Part shown: positions 1 through 7,744 of the stretch, piece after piece
How positions within the stretch are numbered: the first letter of the stretch is position 1
Layout: each line of letters opens with the position of its first letter
The notes under the pieces: model-generated
Databases searched by the model: none
Told to the model about the DNA's origin: nothing
What the model saw: the letters and a program-made list of their open reading frames with translations, nothing else
Made by a program: the position numbers and the translations under genes
Virus record (IMG/VR): IMGVR_UViG_3300045910_000051
Location: 1-29,262 of that record
Source of the DNA: a virus
DNA length: 29,262 nucleotides
Direction: 5' to 3' (one strand)

Positions 1-7
1 CCTTAGC

Positions 8-30
8 AAAAGAGGCGGCGCCTCCTTTTA
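8..30 (-). terminator. Probable bidirectional terminator after terL
   Basis: A GC-rich stem (GAGGC, 3-nt loop, GCCTC) at 12-24 is flanked by an A-run on one side and a T-run on the other, so it could stop transcription on either strand. It lies about 36 nt past the terminase stop codon, where the minus-strand gene series ends. Function is inferred from shape alone. Confidence 0.6.
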
Positions 31-59
31 TTTTGAGAGAAATATGAAAATCGATTGGC

Positions 60-1571
60 CTAGCCTAAGCTTGTCGCGAGTGATTCAATACCATTACCCT
101 CACGCTCTCTATCCTTCAATCCATGGTATAATCTGTTGTCATATGCATCACTGTAGTGGGTGGCATGTTGTGGTTTTATATCGGGATTCTGTTCACTACT
201 CTTATCCTTCTTATCTCCCTTCATTGGTGTCCCCTCGAGAGAGATCTTTGCATCAGCGCAGTTAGTAGCATTATGACGGATCCTGGGCATGCGCGAATCT
301 TCACCCTTATGTAACTTGTTAATAAAGCGATATCGCTCCAGGTGATCTATGTCTCCTGTCTTCTTCCTGATCACTCTCCAATCTTTGAGGCGTAAGCGAT
401 CAGCAAATTGTTCGAAGTAATTCTTCTTTGAGTTAGCCTGAGCATTGTTACCTGTTCGATCACCCCATTGGTACACGATGCGTCTTCTATGCATACGGTA
501 GTAATCAATGAACGTATCAGCCAGGTCATCGAGATCTTTCTTATCTACCCCATCATTGAACGTGTGCATTGCTTTAATGAAACGGATCTCCTTGGGATAC
601 TCCTGGTCTATCCATATACAATTGAACTTCCCGAAGTCATGAGAGATATTCAACGGCATGTCTGGATTGTAGTCATCATGACCTTCATCATAAGAAGCGT
701 CCCTTTTGAAATTAGTGCTATTGATGGGCAGGCTTATAACCTTATCATTAGCAATTGGGATATACCAATGCTTAGGGCCCAACGATGGATAAAATGTATT
801 ACCATAATTGGTCAGCTGCTGGTTATCGATCATCACTGTGACGTGTAATGGATCCATTTCCGCTATCATTTGCAAAATCGCCTTATCACCCAGCACATAT
901 CTGTTCATCCAGGTGGACCCTTTTTGAATTTTTGCATTCGGCTCCCATCCAAAGAACGCATACATTTTAGGATTTGACTTTGCTTTTTGATAGTAGTCCA
1001 GGAGATAATCGCCCTGATTCCTATGAGGCATGCTACTTGTAAATGTTTGCTGCAGATGGAGTGGGCAGCTTCTAAATGACGGATGTGTTCCTCTCACAGT
1101 TGGCACAACGTATAGATCGTACGATTCCTTATCAATCATATAAGCTTCGTCGGTATCGACGTCATCGTATGATCCTCCGGAGATCAGCTGTGCCCGATCA
1201 AAGGATCCGAAGATGATTGTCCGGCCATTCCAAAATGTCACAACATTTTCGTACCGATGTGGCCGATGATAAGGCTTCTCGAAATGTTTCGGTGGCGATT
1301 TACCCACAACGTAGTGAATATCCTCAATGTAGCCCATATGCTGTTCCCAACTGGCCTTCATCGGTACCAACGTCTTCGTATAGATCATCTGATAAGTCGG
1401 TGAATTGAACAAACCGACGCTCCTTGGCATTAATGCAAGTTTGTTCGCTTGCTTTAGACCATTGGTGAAGCTCTTTGAAAATCCACGTCCAGCGAGAAGC
1501 ACGTTGTATGCGACGATTGCAATCAGATGTTGCTGAGCCACCGGATTAAGGTATCGCTTCAGCTTGATCAT
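60..1571 (-). CDS. terL: Terminase large subunit (DNA-packaging ATPase/nuclease)
   Basis: Packaging motor: the ATPase drives DNA into the prohead and the nuclease cuts the concatemer. In this 503-aa protein the Walker A-like motif is A-G-R-G-F-S-K-S at residues 27-34 and the Walker B is D-V-D-T-D-E-A at about 137-143. Candidate nuclease aspartates are in S-H-D-F-G (about 312), W-G-D-R-T-G (about 371) and Y-S-D-A-Y-D (about 475), the usual RNase H-like layout. I chose the start at 1571 because its ATG overlaps the stop of the 23-codon ORF upstream (ATGA); an ATG four codons earlier (1583) is also possible. Walker A has Ser where the family usually has Gly before the Lys. It is the last gene of the minus-strand series and is followed by a hairpin terminator. 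Family assignment is firm. Confidence 0.92.
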   Translation of the reverse strand: MIKLKRYLNPVAQQHLIAIVAYNVLLAGRGFSKSFTNGLKQANKLALMPRSVGLFNSPTYQMIYTKTLVPMKASWEQHMGYIEDIHYVVGKSPPKHFEKPYHRPHRYENVVTFWNGRTIIFGSFDRAQLISGGSYDDVDTDEAYMIDKESYDLYVVPTVRGTHPSFRSCPLHLQQTFTSSMPHRNQGDYLLDYYQKAKSNPKMYAFFGWEPNAKIQKGSTWMNRYVLGDKAILQMIAEMDPLHVTVMIDNQQLTNYGNTFYPSLGPKHWYIPIANDKVISLPINSTNFKRDASYDEGHDDYNPDMPLNISHDFGKFNCIWIDQEYPKEIRFIKAMHTFNDGVDKKDLDDLADTFIDYYRMHRRRIVYQWGDRTGNNAQANSKKNYFEQFADRLRLKDWRVIRKKTGDIDHLERYRFINKLHKGEDSRMPRIRHNATNCADAKISLEGTPMKGDKKDKSSEQNPDIKPQHATHYSDAYDNRLYHGLKDREREGNGIESLATSLG

Positions 1572-1639
1572 TTGCAGCGGCATTTACATTGTGTCACATA
1601 AAAACTGCCGCACTCCTTACAATAGTATAAGCGACTCAT
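1568..1639 (-). CDS. 23-aa Cys-rich microprotein (zinc-ribbon-like) upstream of terL
   Basis: This tiny ORF is defined by translational coupling at both ends. Its ATG overlaps the stop of the 194-aa gene upstream (ATGA at 1636-1639) and its TGA overlaps the terL ATG (ATGA at 1568-1571). It encodes five cysteines in the pattern C-x2-C-x8-C-x-C-x-C among basic residues, suggesting one metal-binding knuckle. Small zinc-ribbon ORFs near terminase genes are something I recall from Bacteroidota phages, but I cannot name the family. It fills what would otherwise be a 64-nt hole in a gap-free operon. It could also be only a coupling leader for terL. Confidence 0.5.
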   Translation of the reverse strand: MSRLYYCKECGSFYVTQCKCRCK

Positions 1640-2220
1640 TCAACCTCCTTGTGTGGAATATCCTTGATCAGCTCTTTTTGCAACGCATTTGCCTGTGCCA
1701 CGAGCTCGGCTTCACTGGAAACGATCACCACCTGGTGCGGCTTGATCTTCTTCAGTAGATCTGCCACTCCATTCGCATTCTCGTCGTATAGGTGATTCAG
1801 GTTCATGTAGATCTTCAGAAACTTGTGATATGCATCCATGTCGCCATCCTTCCAGCTCTTATCTGCTCCCTTTAACGCCATCGTCTCAGCAATTGCTCGC
1901 TTAGCGTCTTTTGTGTTCTCCTCTGGGGTACCGAAAAGCATCATCGCGTGACGAACATCATCAAAGGCTAGCGACTGAGAGATGTTACACACCTTGACAA
2001 GAATATCGACAGTTTGTTTCCTCGTTCGATGACGAGTCATCAGAAGCCAGGCCCGTTCCCATCGATCACGAATTCGCTCCTCTTCTGAACTGAGCTTAAC
2101 CCTGGTCTTGTTATGGTGATAGAACTTATAGATCCGGTCGAAAATAGTATCAGCGGTTCTTCTATCTTCTGTTGGGAGCTTGCTCTTATCCTTCACGATC
2201 ACGCTTTGCTCGCGCTTCAT
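1636..2220 (-). CDS. Putative terminase small subunit-like protein
   Basis: A charged, mostly helical 194-aa protein. Residues about 60-100 resemble a helix-turn-helix (T-R-K-Q-T-V-D-I-L, then the Q-S-L-A-F-D-D-V region), as expected for a DNA-recognition subunit of terminase. Position supports this: it lies directly before the 23-codon ORF and terL in the same overlapping series. Its first 35 nt overlap the end of the preceding gene in another frame; no nearby alternative start fits better. I do not recognise a specific family, so the small-subunit call is inference from position, size and predicted fold. Confidence 0.55.
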   Translation of the reverse strand: MKREQSVIVKDKSKLPTEDRRTADTIFDRIYKFYHHNKTRVKLSSEEERIRDRWERAWLLMTRHRTRKQTVDILVKVCNISQSLAFDDVRHAMMLFGTPEENTKDAKRAIAETMALKGADKSWKDGDMDAYHKFLKIYMNLNHLYDENANGVADLLKKIKPHQVVIVSSEAELVAQANALQKELIKDIPHKEVE

Positions 2221-2872
2221 ACTGGAGTTTTTTAAGTTTGTTCTTCAATTCCTGCCGGCGAGCGTCATCATACGCGATCTTCTCGTTCCACATAGCGAGG
2301 CGCAACGGATTTTTTGGCTTCTTGTGCTGCATTTTCTTCTGAGTCTTATGAATGCGATCACCCAGGCGCCTTATCTCGTAGTGAAGCGCCTTAACACTTT
2401 CGCTCAGGGCCTGTGTGGGCATTCCCTGGACACGTTCCGGCAGCTTGCCGTTCATTTCGACATAACGGATATCATCAAAGATCTGCGCACCTCTGTCAGT
2501 CAACTCCTCAATTCGTGCAACATGATCCTGCAATGCCTGGCTTGCATATGATCCTTCAAGAAACAAATCAGCCAACTCTGGATTCTCATTACGCAAGCGC
2601 TTCTCTTCTTCAGTGACAATAACGCATAGTTGTGAGCTGAGAATTGCCCGGTCTTTCTTAACGGTTATGAAGTCTGCCCTTAATTCATCGAGCAATGGAT
2701 TGTCGAGCGATTTATGATCAGGCTCTGGAATGGGCTCCCAATTATCCTTCGTTTCTGCTATGATATTATTTATCGCGGTATTGGTTTTTGCAACCTTGAC
2801 CCTCGGCAACGGCTTAACCATTGCCTTCCTGATTTCTTCGTCAGCTAAAACTTTGGCGACATTGAGTTTCAT
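2186..2872 (-). CDS. Hypothetical coiled-coil protein next to terminase genes
   Basis: A 228-aa protein, rich in Glu/Lys/Arg, with long helical stretches (about residues 85-135 and 155-225) likely to form coiled coils, and a strongly basic C-terminus. The start at 2872 is set by an ATGA overlap with the stop of the small membrane protein upstream. It sits just before the putative terminase small subunit and overlaps it by 35 nt. It may be a packaging accessory, a head-completion factor or part of the small-subunit complex; the sequence does not decide among these. Confidence 0.6.
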   Translation of the reverse strand: MKLNVAKVLADEEIRKAMVKPLPRVKVAKTNTAINNIIAETKDNWEPIPEPDHKSLDNPLLDELRADFITVKKDRAILSSQLCVIVTEEEKRLRNENPELADLFLEGSYASQALQDHVARIEELTDRGAQIFDDIRYVEMNGKLPERVQGMPTQALSESVKALHYEIRRLGDRIHKTQKKMQHKKPKNPLRLAMWNEKIAYDDARRQELKNKLKKLQYEARAKRDREG

Positions 2873-3075
2873 CGGAACAGTACTCGGATAAAAATTATAA
2901 AGATGACCAGAACTACGATCCAACTGTACCAGGCAGGCATGTAGGGTATTTCCAGGAGATCATCATCACCAGTATCATTGAGCATCGCGATCAACGAACC
3001 GGCGACGATGCAGCCAGAAATGTAGGTGAGGAGAATCGAGTATAGCGCCAGAAGAATCGAGTATAGCACGTCCAT
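2869..3075 (-). CDS. Small membrane protein, two predicted TM helices
   Basis: This 68-aa protein has two hydrophobic segments (about residues 2-30 and 47-66) separated by an acidic loop with D-D-D-L-L-E. The first segment contains a duplicated L-Y-S-I-L-L motif encoded by a 15-bp direct repeat (3032-3046 and 3053-3067). ATG 3075 was chosen; a TTG two codons upstream is possible. Its stop overlaps the next gene (ATGA). It is the first gene after motif copy 1 and directly follows the 20-bp palindrome. Function unknown; a late membrane role is possible but unsupported. Confidence 0.6.
   Translation of the reverse strand: MDVLYSILLALYSILLTYISGCIVAGSLIAMLNDTGDDDLLEIPYMPAWYSWIVVLVIFIIFIRVLFR
3032..3067 (-). 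repeat. 15-bp direct repeat inside the membrane-protein gene
   Basis: The 15-mer agaatcgagtatagc occurs at 3032-3046 and again at 3053-3067, offset by 21 nt (seven codons). It duplicates the peptide L-Y-S-I-L-L in the first transmembrane segment, consistent with slippage or a tandem duplication that kept the frame. Confidence 0.75.
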
Positions 3076-3083
3076 AAACAAAA

Positions 3084-3103
3084 ATGGCGACTATAGTCGC
3101 CAT
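3084..3103 (-). terminator. 20-bp perfect palindrome plus T-tract: terminator or operator
   Basis: The sequence atggcgactatagtcgccat is a perfect inverted repeat. On the minus strand it is followed at once by TTTTGTTT and then the ATG of the small membrane protein. The stem plus T-tract looks like an intrinsic terminator for the tape-measure unit, yet it lies between motif copy 1 and the start codon. It could instead be a protein-binding operator or a leader attenuator. Confidence 0.5.
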
Positions 3104-3107
3104 ATCA

Positions 3108-3121
3108 TTAGGACGGGTTAT
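3108..3121 (-). promoter_or_regulatory. 14-bp intergenic motif, copy 1 (before the terminase unit)
   Basis: The minus-strand sequence ATAACCCGTCCTAA is identical to copies at 14264, 18001 and 24815. It lies 27 nt beyond the tape-measure stop and 32 nt upstream of ATG 3075. This copy alone is followed by a palindrome before the start codon. It is a candidate late promoter or RNA element; the function is inferred from recurrence and fixed spacing. Confidence 0.65.
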
Positions 3122-3147
3122 TTTGGGTGAGCTTCCATCTACCTCAT

Positions 3148-5352
3148 TTACACATCGGCGCTCTCCTTAATTTCGTTCACTGTTTTAATTCCTTCTTCTG
3201 TCTCAGTGACAACATTGATGACCTTCAACTTAGTTGGCCACGCCGCAACCTCACCGCGAAGTGCCTTAATTTCGTCGCGTACTGCCAGGATCTCGGCAGT
3301 TCCCAGCGACTTATCGCCACTAGCTGAAGGAGCAGCTGATTTCGAGTCAGAAGTGTATGGATTCACTGGTCCACCAGTTTCAAACCTAACGCCTCCCGCT
3401 GCCGCATTAATATCGCTGGCAATAGCTCTCAGCCTTGCATTCCTATACACGCCCTTCGTAAGAATGATTTCATCACCCTCAGCTTCGATTGGAATTCCAC
3501 CTTGTGCATGACTTGGGCCACGAAGCACAGTACCTCTCGACGCCTTCTTGACGGGAGCTTCAACTTTTTGACTCTGTATCTTTCTCACGTTTGCATACCC
3601 TGCAGCTAACGCAGCAGCTGCGGCTATTGGAGCAAGCACGCTACCGACGACCGGTATCGCAGCTGTGCTCGTGAAAGCGTTTATAGCGCCCTGGATGGTC
3701 GATAGAATTGCAGCAGTTGTAGCAAATGCTTTCCATTGCAAAGTCCCTTGCTGCTGCATTCCGGCAAGAGTGCCAAAGAAATTGCCGAAGGTACCAAGTG
3801 CGCCTGTCATCGCGGCCATCTGGTCCTTCATTTCCTGCTGTTTGATCGCGACAGCCTGATCAGCCTGTGCTTGCTGTAGACCTAGCAACTCAGCATAGGC
3901 TCGCTGATATTCCGCACTCTCTTCACCGTGTGCGGCTCGGATAGCATCAAGTCTTTGTTGTTGAAAGCCGATCGCATTCTGCGCCGTCTGTTCCTGGAAT
4001 TGAGTCTGAGTGATCTGCCCTGCTAACAGCCTTTCAGCAACCGAGTTTTGTTCCGTAGCAAAGTCCAGTTCCAGAGCAGCCATTTTCTTTTCCTGCTCAT
4101 CCTTTGCCCATTTCTCCCTGACAGCTGCAATTTGCTGCTGACGTTGTTCTTCAAGGAGAACTCGCTGTTGTGTTATTTGCTCTTCACTACCTACAAGAGC
4201 TGCAATTTTTTGATTCGTTTCATTGTCAATCTGAGCCAGTTGCTTTTGAAGTCCTTCATCCATTAACTGGATCTTAAGGTCCTCAATGTTCCGCATAGCC
4301 TGCTCTTGCTCCTTAAGCCTCTTATCTTCCTCTTTTGCGAGTTTATCCAGGCGCTGTTGTTCTTTCTGTGCGGCACGTTCACGCTCAGCCTGTTGCTTTT
4401 CGAGAAGCTGAGATCTCCGGTTTTCAATCTTCTCCTGTAGTGTGATGCTTTCATTCTGAACTTTCAATACCTCGATTCGAGCCTGGTTTTGTTTATCGAG
4501 TTGCTCATCAGAAATTGTTCCCTGCTTGATCTGAAACTCTGTTTCTTTGTTGACGGCCGCTAAGTACTCTTCATGGTACTTCAGCTTATTCTCATGGTTC
4601 TGTTTCTCTATGGCATCAACCTGATCGAGGATCTTCAACCGTTCTTCATAGCTGAGGGCAACATTCTTTGATTGAAGGAGCAGCTGATCAATCTGATTAC
4701 TTTGTTGTTGATCGATAAGCTCCATGTCACGGCGCTTTTGATCCAATTCATCAAAAGTTTCCGCTAGCTCCTGGCCTAGCTCGATACCTTCCTTGATATC
4801 GGCAACCAATCCAGTAAAGAATTCACCTGGATTAGTGAAAAGCTGGGTGAGTGTATTCTTTAGATTAAACAATCTATTGAGCAGCACATCAACGGTGTTG
4901 CCAACAGCTCGTAAAATTCCGTCGAGCTTGGTGGCGCCTTCATCCGTTTTGGCAAACCACGAAACAAGGGAACTGATTAATAGCACAAGAGCGCCAATGC
5001 CCGTTGCTGCAATCGCGCCCTTTAATACACCCATCTGGGAAACAAGACCCCCGACGCCTTGTTTCGCCATTCCTATTGACGAGCCGATCTGATTGAAGAA
5101 TTGAGCACCAGGCAACTTATTCCAGGCTGCCTTTAGCATATCACTAGCAGCTGTTGTGCCTTCAATTTGTTTTTTAAGATCTCCCTGCAGCTGTTTACTC
5201 TGCTCCAACTTCTTATTAGCATCCACCCACGCCTGAGTTCCCACTTCAGCCTTCTTTAATGCAAGCGCAGCAGCATTAACCTCTTTTTGTATTTGCTGCA
5301 TCGTCTTGCCGGCGAGCTCGCCGTTAACGAGTTTAATTACTATCTCTGCCAT
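3148..5352 (-). CDS. Tail tape measure protein
   Basis: A 734-aa protein with the typical tape-measure layout. An N-terminal helical region is followed by a hydrophobic segment near residues 112-135, a very long Gln/Glu-rich coiled coil (about 190-530), a second Ala/Gly-rich hydrophobic segment (about 550-600), and a C-terminal region with a G-G-x-P-I-E-A-E-G-D-E-x-I-L motif. Tape measure proteins set tail length and help DNA exit; the coiled coil and 2.2-kb size indicate a siphovirus of modest tail length. The start is preceded by AAAGGAGG, one of the clearest Shine-Dalgarno sequences in the window. It is the last gene of the portal-tail unit. Confidence 0.88.
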   Translation of the reverse strand: MAEIVIKLVNGELAGKTMQQIQKEVNAAALALKKAEVGTQAWVDANKKLEQSKQLQGDLKKQIEGTTAASDMLKAAWNKLPGAQFFNQIGSSIGMAKQGVGGLVSQMGVLKGAIAATGIGALVLLISSLVSWFAKTDEGATKLDGILRAVGNTVDVLLNRLFNLKNTLTQLFTNPGEFFTGLVADIKEGIELGQELAETFDELDQKRRDMELIDQQQSNQIDQLLLQSKNVALSYEERLKILDQVDAIEKQNHENKLKYHEEYLAAVNKETEFQIKQGTISDEQLDKQNQARIEVLKVQNESITLQEKIENRRSQLLEKQQAERERAAQKEQQRLDKLAKEEDKRLKEQEQAMRNIEDLKIQLMDEGLQKQLAQIDNETNQKIAALVGSEEQITQQRVLLEEQRQQQIAAVREKWAKDEQEKKMAALELDFATEQNSVAERLLAGQITQTQFQEQTAQNAIGFQQQRLDAIRAAHGEESAEYQRAYAELLGLQQAQADQAVAIKQQEMKDQMAAMTGALGTFGNFFGTLAGMQQQGTLQWKAFATTAAILSTIQGAINAFTSTAAIPVVGSVLAPIAAAAALAAGYANVRKIQSQKVEAPVKKASRGTVLRGPSHAQGGIPIEAEGDEIILTKGVYRNARLRAIASDINAAAGGVRFETGGPVNPYTSDSKSAAPSASGDKSLGTAEILAVRDEIKALRGEVAAWPTKLKVINVVTETEEGIKTVNEIKESADV

Positions 5353-5357
5353 AGGTG

Positions 5358-5831
5358 TTAACCTCCTTTTGCTGATTCCTGAAGATCTGCTTCAATTGCT
5401 TCGTCGTATGCCCGGATCAATTGTTCATTCATATCCTTTAATACTTCACTTAAACTTCTCTTGCGCCATAGCTTTGGCTTCCAGGTATCGTTCTTACGTT
5501 TATCCCAGGCAACGGCCCAGGCCAAGCGTTCGGCTGCTTCCCGATTCGAAGTCTTTGTTTCTGCCCATGTAGTAAGCGCTGCGATATCTGGTAACCTGCT
5601 CCACTCGATACGTCGCTGGTTCAGGAATACCAGGTGATCTGCAAACAAGACTTTCAATGCAGGTGACTTACTTTCATCCCCTGGAATAACTTCCACTGTC
5701 ACACTCCCAACTCCGGCACCTGTGTTCGTGTATCGCGGCTGGCTCAAAACATCCACAATAGATCTCTGCATTACCGGCGCAAATCGTTGAGCGATTTCAT
5801 CTAACGTTATGACAAGGCGTGCGCTGTACAT
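5358..5831 (-). CDS. Hypothetical tail-module protein
   Basis: This 157-aa protein lies directly upstream of the tape measure, 5 nt away. ATG 5831 is chosen because it forms a TGATG overlap with the preceding gene; a GTG one codon earlier is possible. The N-terminal half looks like an alpha/beta domain with a Gly-rich T-G-A-G-V-G turn. The C-terminal half is helical with Trp- and Arg-rich stretches. The slot before a tape measure often holds tail assembly chaperones, but I see no frameshift site or family motif to confirm that. Confidence 0.55.
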   Translation of the reverse strand: MYSARLVITLDEIAQRFAPVMQRSIVDVLSQPRYTNTGAGVGSVTVEVIPGDESKSPALKVLFADHLVFLNQRRIEWSRLPDIAALTTWAETKTSNREAAERLAWAVAWDKRKNDTWKPKLWRKRSLSEVLKDMNEQLIRAYDEAIEADLQESAKGG

Positions 5832-7744
5832 CACTGCATGGTATAAAGCTCTGCTTCGTTCACACTTACCGTTTGATGCGTGATCGTCATATCAATAGAC
5901 TTCACCAGGTAGTTCACCCGGTTAAATCTTCTCTTCTTCTCCCAGTCGAAGTTTAAGAGATTCCGGAATACGAACGCCGGCACAAGCGATACACTCCGTC
6001 TGTTCCTTTTGAACAGCATCCAATACTTCCAGAATCTATCATGAAGCCCAGTCAGGACAATAAAATCGTTGATACTTTCAAATATCTCTGTGCCATGAAT
6101 GTTGGCTGATGGATACTCGAACGTAGTCACATCGATGATACCTTGATAATAAAAAGTCCGCATCATTCCATTTTCGCCAAACTTTTGAAGAACCCGAGGG
6201 CCTTCAACAGCTTTGCCTTCGATAACTGAAGTGGTTTGCTGAAATAACCGGCCACATTGCATTTCAATTGTTTCCTCACTTACGCCTACAACTTTACTTT
6301 CATCCGACGTAGCCAGATCAGTTTCATCTTTCTTCAAAGAAAGAGTGTATCCCGTGATTCGCATATCCTCAATGTTCTTCACTGGCGAGCAGATTGATGT
6401 GATATCGTCGTAGCTTATTGACTTGGCTATAGGCTCGAGGAAACAGATCCTTACTTTTTTGGTCTGCTCATTTTCATACGTAGTGAGATTGTAGCGACCA
6501 CAAAGTCGTTTAAGGTATTCCACTACGGTGATATCAGGAACCAGCTCACGTAGGTTGAAGGTCCGTCGCATAAACACAAACTTCCTTGGACCTACAAATG
6601 GAAGCGGATAGTCGAGCGCCGCAGTATTCCACTCAAGCATATTCTCAACGTCGACGTGATCATAAAAATCACCTTCCCATTGAAAACCAAAGGTATCACC
6701 TATCTTATCGAGGACCCATTTTCGGCGAAGGAATGGCTGAAGAGAGCTATAATTCTTCACCTGGAATGGTAGATCATTATTCAACCCCCAATTGGAATCG
6801 TTATGCATGAACCCGGAAGAGTTCACCGCATTCACCAGTTCAAGATCTTTAATGGGATCATCATATGGGCGACCGTTGTGCAGTAACGGGAACCTGAGTT
6901 TGTCATTCGGATAAGTGCCGTTGATGTAACCAGCCAGGAAGGTGTCGTATTCTCCGTAATATCCGCCCATATTGGTTTCCACCAGGTAGTTTTCGCGGTC
7001 GTCCGTATCGACTGAAAGTTCGAGCAGCGGATCTGTTGCATCAGCTCTAAGCAAAAATTCCATTTCAAGCACCTCATCAAAGAAAGTATAGTAGATACTG
7101 AGCTTCAATTCAATGTACGGCGATGCTATAAGAGTTGACGGGGTGCTCCCGCTAGCCACTACAGTGGCAAACGGCATATACTTGCCAGTATCAAGCGCTG
7201 CGTCGGCGTCAACGTTGATGGCATTCGCAATTGCATTGATGTTCGATCCTGAATAATTCGTGCCATTCACGGTCAGATTATAGTTACCAGCGACGGTTCG
7301 TTGTACATAGATCTTCTTTGTAATGTTGCTGGATCCAATAACAAATTGCTCAGCAACTACATCGCGCAGCTTGGCAGTCTTGAATTGCTCGTTGATGCTA
7401 TTAAGGCCAAAAGTAAAATGAGCCGCCGCCCTGTTCCTCTCTGTACTCTTTGCTCTTAGATTCCCCTTCTTGAATGCAACGGGAGCAGATACTTCCGACG
7501 ATGCAAAAAGTGTTGCCTTTTGTATTTGATAGGCTTCATTATTCTCGATAACATCCGGATGTTTCAATTTCGCTGCGTTCTTTTCGCTGCTATTACCAAC
7601 CGGCAAATTGAAGGGGAGTGAATACGACCCAGGACTTAATTTATCCGCAGCAGCAAATAGCGGGTTCTCTAACCTGATTTTAATTGACGTTGCAGGCTCA
7701 GTTTCAAGAAATTCATTATCACCATCCAGTTGTATTCCAATCAT
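5831..7744 (-). CDS. Large tail/baseplate-type structural protein
   Basis: This 637-aa protein begins with a segment rich in short beta strands. It includes S-P-G-S-Y-S-L-P-F-N-L-P-V, a pattern I associate with Bacteroidota-phage distal-tail proteins. The central part (about 280-400) has several Trp and aromatic residues, and the C-terminus is again beta-rich. It overlaps its upstream neighbour by ATGA and its downstream neighbour by TGATG, so the three are translated together. Length, composition and position suggest a baseplate hub or distal tail protein, though its place ahead of the tape measure differs from the lambda-type order. No enzymatic motif is seen. Confidence 0.6.
   Translation of the reverse strand: MIGIQLDGDNEFLETEPATSIKIRLENPLFAAADKLSPGSYSLPFNLPVGNSSEKNAAKLKHPDVIENNEAYQIQKATLFASSEVSAPVAFKKGNLRAKSTERNRAAAHFTFGLNSINEQFKTAKLRDVVAEQFVIGSSNITKKIYVQRTVAGNYNLTVNGTNYSGSNINAIANAINVDADAALDTGKYMPFATVVASGSTPSTLIASPYIELKLSIYYTFFDEVLEMEFLLRADATDPLLELSVDTDDRENYLVETNMGGYYGEYDTFLAGYINGTYPNDKLRFPLLHNGRPYDDPIKDLELVNAVNSSGFMHNDSNWGLNNDLPFQVKNYSSLQPFLRRKWVLDKIGDTFGFQWEGDFYDHVDVENMLEWNTAALDYPLPFVGPRKFVFMRRTFNLRELVPDITVVEYLKRLCGRYNLTTYENEQTKKVRICFLEPIAKSISYDDITSICSPVKNIEDMRITGYTLSLKKDETDLATSDESKVVGVSEETIEMQCGRLFQQTTSVIEGKAVEGPRVLQKFGENGMMRTFYYQGIIDVTTFEYPSANIHGTEIFESINDFIVLTGLHDRFWKYWMLFKRNRRSVSLVPAFVFRNLLNFDWEKKRRFNRVNYLVKSIDMTITHQTVSVNEAELYTMQ

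Noticed and set aside
468-848. 126-codon plus-strand ORF inside terL
   Set aside because: It lies opposite a well-supported terminase gene, and no plus-strand gene is supported anywhere in the window.
2872-2923. Longer N-terminus for the 228-aa protein (start at 2923)
   Set aside because: It would overlap the membrane protein gene by more than 50 nt; ATG 2872 gives the ATGA overlap seen throughout the operon.
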